From assembly GCA_024680815.1 (NCBI GenBank), contig JAILBQ010000093.1, forward strand, positions 1 through 58,138: a DNA stretch of 58,138 nucleotides. The letters run 5' to 3'. The first letter of the stretch is position 1; each line of letters begins with the position of its first letter. The notes under the pieces were generated by a model. It was not told the DNA's origin. It was given only the letters and a program-made list of their open reading frames with translations, and searched no databases. Of the stretch, positions 34,785 to 42,803 are shown piece after piece. The position numbers and the translations under genes are program-made. The DNA is from Lachnospiraceae bacterium. Its GTDB lineage: Bacteria; Bacillota; Clostridia; Lachnospirales; Lachnospiraceae.

Positions 34785-34813
34785 AATATAGCACGATTAC
34801 CAGACAACGTCAA
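34785..34813 (-). promoter_or_regulatory. Promoter for the rimP-nusA-infB-ribF operon
   Basis: Minus strand TTGACG (34808-34813), 17-base spacer, TATATT (34785-34790). The start would fall near 34778, just upstream of the leader hairpin. No other clear promoter was seen in the next 10 kb. Confidence 0.88.
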
Positions 34814-34818
34814 GCTTT

Positions 34819-35589
34819 TTACTTTATATATCTCTGGGTTCCGAAGAATTCCTCGATCTTTTCCACCAGATCCGAGCGGTCCATGGATTTTAACAGATAC
34901 CCCACGGGCTTTAAGTCCACGACGCTTAAGATACTCTCCCTGTCGCTTTTTCCCGTTAAAAACATAACCGGTATCGAGCTGAAGCTGGCTTCGGAACGGA
35001 GCATTTCCACAATCTGAGGCCCCTTTGTCACCGGTATCTCATAGTCCATAAGGATAAGATCCGCCCTGTTCGCCGTTAAGAACGTTATGGCCTGAGGTGC
35101 GCTGGCGGCCATCCCCACCCGGAACTTATCCTTAAGCCACTGTCTCATCATCTGAAGATAGGTCACGTCGTCGTCCACGATGAGCACGCATTTTTTTCTC
35201 TCCTCCTCGTACTCCTCGTCCGTGACCTCCTCCACCTTGCTCATGAGTACATGCATGTCGAGGGGCCGGAGTATCTTCGCCACAATATCCTCCGACGGGA
35301 TATGCTGATCGATAAATTCGAATTCCTCCCTGTCGCCTACGACAATCAGGATTTTGTTTTCCTCGCCGCACAGATCCTTAAGATACACCAGAAATTCCTC
35401 GGCTTCGAGAATGCTCTGATCCGCGTAGAGAATCATCACGGCGGATTCATCCTTATGCTTGCTGAGCTCGCGCACGGTTATTCCGATAACGTCAACCTGA
35501 TAATCGTTGTTGATTAAATTGCTCCTTATGGCATCCACCAGAAAGGTTTCCTCTTTGCGAAGAAGCAGTATCCTGTTTTCCCTCAGCAC
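34819..35589 (-). CDS. Tandem receiver protein (pseudo-receiver plus receiver)
   Basis: 256 residues with no DNA-binding or output domain. The C-terminal receiver has the acidic triplet VDDD (139-141), phospho-acceptor Asp182 in LILMDYEIP, Thr in FLTGK and Lys234 in YLLKSM. The N-terminal 115 residues have the same strand/helix pattern (RILLL, VMILYADQS, KILRPLD) but lack the acidic pocket and have Arg in place of the conserved Lys, so it is a pseudo-receiver. It starts 10 bases after the hybrid kinase gene stops and is probably its phosphorelay partner. Confidence 0.8.
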   Translation of the reverse strand: MLRENRILLLRKEETFLVDAIRSNLINNDYQVDVIGITVRELSKHKDESAVMILYADQSILEAEEFLVYLKDLCGEENKILIVVGDREEFEFIDQHIPSEDIVAKILRPLDMHVLMSKVEEVTDEEYEEERKKCVLIVDDDVTYLQMMRQWLKDKFRVGMAASAPQAITFLTANRADLILMDYEIPVTKGPQIVEMLRSEASFSSIPVMFLTGKSDRESILSVVDLKPVGYLLKSMDRSDLVEKIEEFFGTQRYIK

Positions 35590-35599
35590 CTCTTTCCTC

Positions 35600-38500
35600 C
35601 TATATGAGCTGCTTTAATTCCCGGGTCAGCTTTTCCCATTTGAGACGGCTCACCAGATCCCGGATACGTTCCACAATCTGCCTGTCCTCTCCGGGAATCC
35701 GGTATTCCTCCAGAGAATCCAGCACAAACATGACATTATCATAATCCATGCTTCCGGAAAACTCGTAGATCGCGCGATAGGCATCGATAAGCTTGCCAGG
35801 GGGGAGCTCGGGCTTGTTATCCGCCTTTTCATTAAAGAACACTCCTAGAACCTCGTTGAATTCGCGGTACATTTCAAGAAGATCCCCGGTGCCCTCGCGG
35901 ATAGCCTCCACGTCCCGGTCATTTCCCGCTGCCTCCAGAGACTCCGCCATCCGTGAAAGCTCCTCGGCGCCTATGATCCTCGAGGTGCTTTTCAGGGAAT
36001 GAACATAGGTGGTATAGTCCTCCCAGTTTTCATCCCGGTAGGCGGTTTCGATATTGATGGCGTCGTTATCGATGGATCCGTAGAAAACCTTGAGTACGTT
36101 CATATAGCCGTCTTCGGAGCCGCAGCGCTTTATGCCGGCTCTGGTATCGAGCCCCGGAATAACCGGAATCTCGTTTTCCGGCTTCTCGGTTTTTAAGACC
36201 TCCACCTTGTCCTTCGGAAGATATTTTATCAGCATCGTTTCAAGGTGGTTTCCGTCTATGGGCTTGGTCAGATAATCCGTAAAGCCGTTCCGTATAAAGT
36301 TTTCCCTGGCTCCCGAAACCGCGTTGGCTGTCAGGGCCACCACCGGAGTGTCCAGATTCAGGCTCTCCTCGTCCGCGCGCATGGCAGAAAGTGTCTCGAT
36401 ACCGTTCATGCCGGGCATCCGGTAATCCAGGAAGATAATATCATATTTCTTTTTGCGCTGCATTTCGAGGCATTCCCTGCCGTCTTTGGCCGAATCAATT
36501 TTGAGCCCTGTCTGCTTTAAAAGCTCGATAACGACCGTATGGTTCATCGGAGTATCGTCCACCACCAGGATAATTCCCGCGGGAGCGCGGAAGGTCTCAT
36601 GATATTTAAGCAGATTCTTTGAGTAGGTCAGGAAACGTTTCCGGAAATCCCCTATAGGCTCGGAATTAACAATGTGCTGCGGAACGGTCACGGTAAAGGT
36701 CGACCCCTCCCCGTAAACGCTCTGTACGGAAATATCGCCGTGCATGAGCTCCAGCAGATTATGGGTGATGGCAAGCCCCAATCCGCTTCCCTCCTCGCTC
36801 CGGTTCTGCTCCAGGTCGAGACGGCGGAACTTATCGAAGAGCTTATCGAGATCCTCCTCCTTTATTCCGATCCCGGTATCGGAAATAGAGGCCACCAGCT
36901 CTATGAGATCCGACTGTTTAAGCCGTCCGTCGATCCGGAGGCTGACAGAGCCGTGGGCGGTGTATTTGACCGCGTTATTAAGGATATTGACCAGGATCTG
37001 ACGAAGCCGCATCTCGTCACCGAAAAGCTTATTGGGCAGCTGCTCGTCGATCTGAAGGTTGAATTTCAGCTCTTTTTGCTGGGCCTTGATCTGTATCATA
37101 TTATAGACATCGTTTAAAACGGAGCTTAATTCATATTCACCGTTGACGATCTCCATGCTTCCGGCTTCGATTTTGGAAAAGTCGAGAATGTCATTTATGA
37201 TCGAAAGCAGGGTTCTCCCGGCCCCGGCGATGTTCTGGGCGTATTCAAGGATTTTTTCGTCCTTGCATTCCCGGAGTATCATCTCGTCCATGCCCAGCAC
37301 CGCGTTTATCGGAGTGCGGATTTCATGGGACATGTTGGCCAGGAAATTACTCTTTGCCTCATTGGCGGCAAGGGCCCGCTGCTCCTCCATCCGGGCAAGC
37401 TCCGTCGCCCTGAGGACTCCGATAAATTCATTCTGGGAAATGGGACGGGAGAAATAGAAGCCCTGAAGATAGTCGATGGGCATCTTTTCAAGAAGCTCAA
37501 TCTGCTCCGCGGTTTCCACACCCTCAACGGTCACAAGCTTTCCCATCTCGCGCATCAGGGAGACACTCTTTTCCAGGATGATCCGTCCTATTTCACTCTT
37601 CTGGGCACCCCAGAGAGTCGTGATGTCAAACTTGATGGAATCAAACTCCAGATTAAAGGCGGAATAGAAATTGGAATTACCCGTTCCGTAGTCATCTATT
37701 GTGCAAAGGAACCCGTATTCCTTAAGCTCCGCCAAAGAAGCGGCCAGAAGATCATGGTCGCGCACCGCCGCGGATTCCGTGATTTCGAAATTGATAAGCT
37801 GGGGCCGCACGTTGTATTCCGCCACCCGGTTTTCGATATGCTTAACAAAGCCGCTTCGCATGATCTGAACCACCGAAAGGTTAATGCTGATATAGGCGAT
37901 GCCCATTTCCTCCGGAATTCCGCTGGAAAGAAACAGACACACCTCTTCAACAACAAAGTCTCCGATAGCGTCGATAAAGCCCTTCTGCTCCGCCACCGTA
38001 AGAAATTCATCCGGCGTTATTTCCCCGAGCTCCGGATCCCGCATTCTGATAAGGGCTTCCGCGGACACTATGGTGTGTCCCGACTTTGTATAAACCGGCT
38101 GGTAGACCACCTCGAAGCTGTGCTCCTCAAAGCCCCGCTGCAGGGCACGTAAAACATCCACTCTTCTTAAAAGGAAACCCAACTCCCTCCCGGATAAGAT
38201 CTGCTTTTCCTCGGCCCTGTCCATGGGACTGTCTGACATTAAGAGTATATCCGCCACGCTCTTAAACTCCGAAGGAACCTCGGTGCACATAATCAGAGCT
38301 TCCAGATAAATCTCCGAGTCCTGGCAGATCCAGGTGGTGTGGAAGCGGTCGCTCACAGCCTCCGCGGTGTTTATACCCCGGCTTTCGTCCCCGTCCCTTG
38401 TAACAAGGAAGAAGGAAAAAGGATTTGTGCGGTAAATACCCGCCTCCGGCATGGTCTCCCTGAAATACGCCGCCACGGTTTTCATGACGATTTCCGTATT

Positions 38501-39325
38501 GGAGGAGCCCGTCACCCGTTCATAGACCTCGGAATTTTTTACGCGGATACAGATAACCTCAAAGGGCTGCCCCCCATGCAGAAGACTCTCGATATCCAGG
38601 AGAAAAGCGCTGCGGTTAAAGGCCCCGCTTCCGGGATCGATTCTGTCGTCCTCGTTTTCCACCGTGATCATTACACCCAAAAGGCCGAGAGCCTCGGTGA
38701 AAAGCTCAACGTACAGCTCCTGAACAAAAAGCTGAATCACAATCCCGCTCATGGCAAAGCCGAAGAACAGGAGGAGGGCGAAGCGCCGTCTCTGATTTAT
38801 GGTACGCCAGAAAAGGAAGAAATTCCCTACCCCGTAAGCAATGTAAAAACCCGCTGCCAAATAGATAAAGGTCTCTCCCCACTGTCTGGTCATGGAAAGA
38901 TCATCGTTTATCCGGTAGACAAAATGAAACAGGGGATTTACTAAAACAAGAGCCTCGGTAAAGACCACGGGAACAAGGAGAACGGTTCTCCATTGCTGCT
39001 TTAACCTGCTGCCCCTGCCGCAGACCTCGATGATATAATAGCAGAGAATCGGAGCCAGAAGGGCATGCAGCAGGAAATAAAGGAAGGTAAGCATCTCCAC
39101 CGTCACCCGGTTTAACAGGGACGGCTCCCCTGTATGGCGGATAATATATATGGCTACGGCCATAAGGGAGGTAAACATCACGTTTAAAAGCAGCGCGAAG
39201 AAAAGGCGGTTCTGCAGGCGCAGGAACCGTTTCTGTATCAGAATATAGATTGCGCTGCAGAACGTAATCAGAAAAGCCGCCTGAAAATATGAGGTATGCT
39301 GTATAACCTCCACAAAATTCGTCAT
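35600..39325 (-). CDS. 7TM - degenerate GGDEF - EAL - histidine kinase - receiver - HPt hybrid protein
   Basis: 1241 residues. Seven membrane segments (about 15-225) form a 7TM sensor. Residues 228-380 resemble GGDEF but the GGDEF motif itself is replaced (RTNPFSFFL). The EAL phosphodiesterase domain (400-640) keeps its catalytic set: Glu423 (EAL), Asn482, Glu514, Asp544-Asp545, Lys565, Glu601 and Gln621. Then a HisKA domain with His667 in SHEIRTP, an ATPase domain (NNAVKYT, SDTGIGI, GSGLGLA), a receiver with Asp967 (FLDYRMPG) and an HPt domain with His1109 (VHSLKSTSR). It joins c-di-GMP breakdown to a complete phosphorelay in one chain. Its partner receiver follows; PilZ is divergent. Confidence 0.9.
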   Translation of the reverse strand: MTNFVEVIQHTSYFQAAFLITFCSAIYILIQKRFLRLQNRLFFALLLNVMFTSLMAVAIYIIRHTGEPSLLNRVTVEMLTFLYFLLHALLAPILCYYIIEVCGRGSRLKQQWRTVLLVPVVFTEALVLVNPLFHFVYRINDDLSMTRQWGETFIYLAAGFYIAYGVGNFFLFWRTINQRRRFALLLFFGFAMSGIVIQLFVQELYVELFTEALGLLGVMITVENEDDRIDPGSGAFNRSAFLLDIESLLHGGQPFEVICIRVKNSEVYERVTGSSNTEIVMKTVAAYFRETMPEAGIYRTNPFSFFLVTRDGDESRGINTAEAVSDRFHTTWICQDSEIYLEALIMCTEVPSEFKSVADILLMSDSPMDRAEEKQILSGRELGFLLRRVDVLRALQRGFEEHSFEVVYQPVYTKSGHTIVSAEALIRMRDPELGEITPDEFLTVAEQKGFIDAIGDFVVEEVCLFLSSGIPEEMGIAYISINLSVVQIMRSGFVKHIENRVAEYNVRPQLINFEITESAAVRDHDLLAASLAELKEYGFLCTIDDYGTGNSNFYSAFNLEFDSIKFDITTLWGAQKSEIGRIILEKSVSLMREMGKLVTVEGVETAEQIELLEKMPIDYLQGFYFSRPISQNEFIGVLRATELARMEEQRALAANEAKSNFLANMSHEIRTPINAVLGMDEMILRECKDEKILEYAQNIAGAGRTLLSIINDILDFSKIEAGSMEIVNGEYELSSVLNDVYNMIQIKAQQKELKFNLQIDEQLPNKLFGDEMRLRQILVNILNNAVKYTAHGSVSLRIDGRLKQSDLIELVASISDTGIGIKEEDLDKLFDKFRRLDLEQNRSEEGSGLGLAITHNLLELMHGDISVQSVYGEGSTFTVTVPQHIVNSEPIGDFRKRFLTYSKNLLKYHETFRAPAGIILVVDDTPMNHTVVIELLKQTGLKIDSAKDGRECLEMQRKKKYDIIFLDYRMPGMNGIETLSAMRADEESLNLDTPVVALTANAVSGARENFIRNGFTDYLTKPIDGNHLETMLIKYLPKDKVEVLKTEKPENEIPVIPGLDTRAGIKRCGSEDGYMNVLKVFYGSIDNDAINIETAYRDENWEDYTTYVHSLKSTSRIIGAEELSRMAESLEAAGNDRDVEAIREGTGDLLEMYREFNEVLGVFFNEKADNKPELPPGKLIDAYRAIYEFSGSMDYDNVMFVLDSLEEYRIPGEDRQIVERIRDLVSRLKWEKLTRELKQLI

Positions 39326-39405
39326 TTCGTGTGTTCCCTCTTGCTCCCCTTTTTCTTCCTCCCCGCTTTCAGACGGAGGAATTGCATTGCGTTTATGAAA
39401 ATATA

Positions 39406-39434
39406 ATTATAACACAATGTGAGGCCCCGGACAA
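39406..39434 (-). promoter_or_regulatory. Promoter for the hybrid kinase gene
   Basis: Minus strand TTGTCC (39429-39434), 17-base spacer, TATAAT (39406-39411). Confidence 0.7.
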
Positions 39435-39448
39435 TTCCGCAAACCTTA

Positions 39449-39478
39449 TTGCAATTCTGCCTCCTTTAAGGTTATGAT
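39449..39478 (+). promoter_or_regulatory. Promoter for the PilZ gene
   Basis: Plus strand TTGCAA (39449-39454), 18-base spacer, TATGAT (39473-39478). It is divergent from the kinase promoter, with 14 bases between the two -35 boxes. Confidence 0.6.
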
Positions 39479-39514
39479 TAGGATGATCTGTCAGCATGAA
39501 GGAAAAGGATAAGA

Positions 39515-40399
39515 ATGTATCTTTGGGAGATACCTAAACAGGATAATATCATTATACATTTTGACCTCGGGGGCAAACATTTCGGCTTCACCACGAAGCT
39601 ACTGCCGGGGGACGCCAGCATGGAGCACGCGGTTTACACGGAGCCTGTCCTTATTTCAGGCACCATTCTGCGTATTAATAAGCAATGCAAAAATCTGGCC
39701 GTGTCATATTTCAGCACAGCCTCCGGAAGAACGCATTACTGGGATCAGGACCTTACCATAGAATTTGATAAGGCCGGACATGAGAAATATGTGATACGCT
39801 CAAAACAGGACAGCATACCGCAAAACAGGCGCATGGCCATCAGGGTAACCATCAACGCCCCATCCGAATGCACCATAAGTTTGCTGGAGGGTAAATATCC
39901 CTGCACCGTTATGAACGTTTCCGTAACCGGAATCGGGATCAATGTCGCCGGAGGGCTCACGGAAAGGCAGTTGTCCCATCATATCATAGTCACTTACTTT
40001 ACCGATGATATGACAAGAGAAAGATTTATCGTCAAGGCCCGCATTCTTCATGTTAACCCGGTCAACGCGACTGTCATGCGCTGCGGCTGTGAAATTATAG
40101 ATGTCACTCCGCCCATCAACGAATTTATCAACCTTCGGCAGATGAACAGACTTTCAAAGTCCTCCAGGATTGAAAGCCCCGGAATCCCGAACCAGCCCCA
40201 GCAGCCGGATAAAGCCGTTATTCCCGAAGCGAATGAGCTGATACCTGAGCCGCCTGATGAAAAGTCCATAGATCTGACCGGAGTCGAGCTCAAGGAGGAC
40301 GCGGAATGTCCGGCCTGCCACAAAGGGAGACTCTACCGCTCCATGGGCTGCTATATCTGCGATGACTGCGGAATTATGCTTCACAAACCGAAGACCTGA
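39515..40399 (+). CDS. PilZ-domain c-di-GMP receptor with C-terminal zinc ribbon
   Basis: 294 residues. An N-terminal YcgR-like beta domain (1-95) is followed by PilZ with the RxxxR ligand motif (Arg106 and Arg110 in RRMAIR) and NVSVTG (Asn134, Ser136, Gly139), both required for c-di-GMP binding. A Pro-rich linker (220-255) leads to a C-terminal zinc ribbon with Cys265-x2-Cys268 and Cys282-x2-Cys285. The ribbon is not part of usual PilZ proteins and may bind nucleic acid or protein. The gene is divergent from the EAL hybrid kinase, suggesting that it reads the c-di-GMP level set by that protein. Confidence 0.85.
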   Translation: MYLWEIPKQDNIIIHFDLGGKHFGFTTKLLPGDASMEHAVYTEPVLISGTILRINKQCKNLAVSYFSTASGRTHYWDQDLTIEFDKAGHEKYVIRSKQDSIPQNRRMAIRVTINAPSECTISLLEGKYPCTVMNVSVTGIGINVAGGLTERQLSHHIIVTYFTDDMTRERFIVKARILHVNPVNATVMRCGCEIIDVTPPINEFINLRQMNRLSKSSRIESPGIPNQPQQPDKAVIPEANELIPEPPDEKSIDLTGVELKEDAECPACHKGRLYRSMGCYICDDCGIMLHKPKT

Positions 40400-40413
40400 A
40401 ATCCCTGACTTCT

Positions 40414-40908
40414 TCAGACTTTTTCCGAAAACTTCGACAGCCCGTCCACGGCCTCTTCTATTGAGCGGTACATCCCGTACCCGCGCATGGCTCTTCTTGC
40501 TTCCGCGAGCATTTTTTCATCCGGCTTTTTTCCGGCGGAAATCTCCTTAAGCAGAAGGTCGATCTGGAAACGCATCGTATACATGGTTCTCGCCATGTTG
40601 CGCATGATTTCCATGATATTCCTGTGATTTTCCCTGACAAAGTCCCCCATTTCGCCTTCCCGGATCAGCATGACATATACGTCCGAATATGCCACTACCG
40701 TATATATGGAGGGCTTGTGCAGCAAAAGACCGAACTCTCCGAAGCAGGAATGCTCCCCTATAATTCCGATAAGGGTTTCCTGCTCCGATCCGTAGTCCAC
40801 ATAAACCTCCGCATGCCCCTTAACTATCTTGAACATTTCGGAGTTTATCTCCCCCTCCCGGAGGATCACAGATTCAGCTTCGTATTTTACCAGTTTCGCG
40901 TCAGCCAT
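40414..40908 (-). CDS. Stand-alone cyclic-nucleotide-binding domain protein
   Basis: 164 residues. CNB fold: ILREGEINSEMFKIVKGHAE, GEHSCFGEFGLLLHKPS (phosphate-binding cassette region, FGEFGLL) and YVMLIREGEM. It lacks the helix-turn-helix of Crp/Fnr regulators; the last 45 residues are helical (LLLKEISAGKKPDEKMLAEA). The usual Arg of the cAMP site in the cassette is not in place (HKPSIYTV), so the ligand may differ or be absent. It converges on the PilZ gene with 14 bases between stops and has its own promoter. Confidence 0.78.
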   Translation of the reverse strand: MADAKLVKYEAESVILREGEINSEMFKIVKGHAEVYVDYGSEQETLIGIIGEHSCFGEFGLLLHKPSIYTVVAYSDVYVMLIREGEMGDFVRENHRNIMEIMRNMARTMYTMRFQIDLLLKEISAGKKPDEKMLAEARRAMRGYGMYRSIEEAVDGLSKFSEKV

Positions 40909-40969
40909 TTTTTCACATCCTTCAGTCGCCGAAAAGCTTTAACTTTTCACCGTAAAACCACCAAAACAA

Positions 40970-40998
40970 ATATTATACTTCCCCTTTTTTACCGTCAA
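40970..40998 (-). promoter_or_regulatory. Promoter for the cyclic-nucleotide-binding gene
   Basis: Minus strand TTGACG (40993-40998), 17-base spacer to TAATAT (40970-40975); an overlapping TATAAT is at 15 bases. Confidence 0.65.
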
Positions 40999-41014
40999 GC
41001 AATACGGTCGCAGC

Positions 41015-41043
41015 TTGAATTCCCCTGATGAATATGCTACATT
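41015..41043 (+). promoter_or_regulatory. Promoter for modBC
   Basis: Plus strand TTGAAT (41015-41020), 17-base spacer, TACATT (41038-41043), about 43 bases before the modB ATG. No ModE-like palindrome was recognised. Confidence 0.55.
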
Positions 41044-41085
41044 CCAAACTGCCGGGTATAAATCTGTTCTTCATGAAGGGATGTG

Positions 41086-41763
41086 ATGAAACTGGACTGG
41101 TTTCCGCTTTGGAATTCATTGCGCATAGCGCTTATTTCAACGATCATGGTTTTTTTCCTCGGAATTTTTGCAGCCTTTAAAATCGCGAAATACCCCCGTG
41201 CGGTCAAAGGCTTCCTGGATGTGTTCCTGACCCTTCCGCTGGTTCTGCCGCCGACGGTAGTGGGCTACCTTCTGCTGAGAGTGCTTGGCCCCAACCGCAT
41301 AGTCGGGAAATGGGTGCTTTCGGTATTCGGTCTGAAGCTGACCATGACCTGGTACTCTGCGATTTTCGCAACAGGCGTGGTTATTTTCCCGCTGATGTAC
41401 AGAACGGCCCGGGGCGCCTTTGAGAGCTTCGATCAGACCCTCGCCTTCAGTGCGCAGACCCTGGGTCTTTCAAACACCTGGATTTTCTGGCGCATCCGTA
41501 TTCCGGTCTGCCGTCAGGGAATTCTTGCCGGCACGGTGCTCTCCTTTGCCAGGGCCCTGGGCGAATACGGCGCAACAAGTATGATCACCGGCTACACACC
41601 GGGACGGACGGCCACAATTTCCACTACTGTCTATCAGCTCTGGCGCACAAACTCTGACGCGGAAGCATTTTGCTGGGTAATGGTGAATCTCGCCATCTCC
41701 GCCATGGTGCTACTTGCCGTCAACATGCTGGAGGAACGGCAGAAACGGAGGTTGAAAGCATGA
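41086..41763 (+). CDS. modB: Molybdate ABC transporter permease
   Basis: 225 residues, five to six membrane segments. FLTLPLVLPPTVVGYLLL near residue 45 and RARALGEYGATSM-like ARALGEYGATSMITGY are typical of ModB; the EAA-like loop includes TLGLSNTWIFWRIRIP. AAGGG five bases upstream favours the ATG at 41086 over a GTG at 41083. It imports molybdate with ModC; there is no modA (binding protein) on either side, so the periplasmic-type receptor must be elsewhere or missing. Confidence 0.9.
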   Translation: MKLDWFPLWNSLRIALISTIMVFFLGIFAAFKIAKYPRAVKGFLDVFLTLPLVLPPTVVGYLLLRVLGPNRIVGKWVLSVFGLKLTMTWYSAIFATGVVIFPLMYRTARGAFESFDQTLAFSAQTLGLSNTWIFWRIRIPVCRQGILAGTVLSFARALGEYGATSMITGYTPGRTATISTTVYQLWRTNSDAEAFCWVMVNLAISAMVLLAVNMLEERQKRRLKA

Positions 41764-42803
41764 GCCTTGAGGTTAACATCGAAAAGAACTTCGGTGCCTT
41801 TCATCTGAAGGCTCATTTTCTGACGGAGGGCTCCGTCACAGGTATCCTCGGGGCCTCCGGCAGCGGAAAGAGCATGACGCTTAAGTGTATAGCCGGAATC
41901 GAGACGCCGGACAGCGGCAGTATTGTTCTTAACGGAAAGACACTCTTCGATTCCGAAAAGCATATCAACCTGCCTCCGCAGAAAAGGCAGGTCGGATATC
42001 TCTTTCAGAACTATGCGCTCTTCCCGAATATGACCGTAAAAAAGAATATCCTCTGCGGTCTGCATGCCGTAAAGGACAGAAGCGAACGTGAGGCGTTGTT
42101 AAAGGAAGCCCTCCGGCGGTTTCAGCTGGAGGATGTGTCGGACCATAAACCCTCCGAAATATCAGGCGGCCAGGCTCAGCGCACGGCTCTCGCACGGATA
42201 CTCGTCAGTGCCCCGAAGCTCCTTATGCTCGACGAACCCTTTTCCGCCCTCGATTCACACTTAAGACTCCGCCTTCAGCTGGAGCTCAAAGAAACTCTTT
42301 CTTCCTACAAAGGCCCGGTGCTTATGGTGACCCACAGCCGGGACGAAGCATACCGCATGTGCGGTTCCATTACAATAACGGACAACGGGGTTTTCTCTCC
42401 CGTGAGAGAAACGAAGCCTTTGTTTGCCGACCCCGGCTCCTTTTCCGCCGCCGCCATCACAGGCTGCAAGAATATTGCCGCCGCGGTTAAGACAGGTGAA
42501 TACGAGGTTGAAGTCCCCGAATGGAATGTACGCTTCAGGACGGCCCGTAAAGTCCGGGACGGCTTAAAAGGCGTGGCCTTCCGCGCGCACTATCTGAATA
42601 CCCGGACGAATGAAAACCGTTTTCCGGTTCTCTTTGAAAGTGAACTGGAGGAACCCTTTGAATGGGTATTGCTTTTCCGCTATGAGGGTCAGAGCCCTGA
42701 GAGCTCACCGATCTGGTGGCGGCTTCCCAAGGATAAGCGTCCGCAGGTCTTCCCGAAAGAGCTCGGCATCGCACCGGCGAACATACTGCTGCTATATGAG
42801 TGA
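41760..42803 (+). CDS. modC: Molybdate ABC transporter ATP-binding protein
   Basis: 347 residues from the ATG at 41760, which overlaps the modB stop (ATGA) and has GGAGG upstream; a longer frame to 41670 runs inside modB. Walker A GASGSGKSMT, Q-loop LFQNYALFP, signature SGGQAQRTALARI, Walker B LMLDEPFSALD and His loop MVTHSRDEA are complete. The C-terminal 110 residues form a TOBE-like region. It powers ModB. The gene ends 12 bases inside the convergent ptsI stop region. Confidence 0.92.
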   Translation: MSLEVNIEKNFGAFHLKAHFLTEGSVTGILGASGSGKSMTLKCIAGIETPDSGSIVLNGKTLFDSEKHINLPPQKRQVGYLFQNYALFPNMTVKKNILCGLHAVKDRSEREALLKEALRRFQLEDVSDHKPSEISGGQAQRTALARILVSAPKLLMLDEPFSALDSHLRLRLQLELKETLSSYKGPVLMVTHSRDEAYRMCGSITITDNGVFSPVRETKPLFADPGSFSAAAITGCKNIAAAVKTGEYEVEVPEWNVRFRTARKVRDGLKGVAFRAHYLNTRTNENRFPVLFESELEEPFEWVLLFRYEGQSPESSPIWWRLPKDKRPQVFPKELGIAPANILLLYE

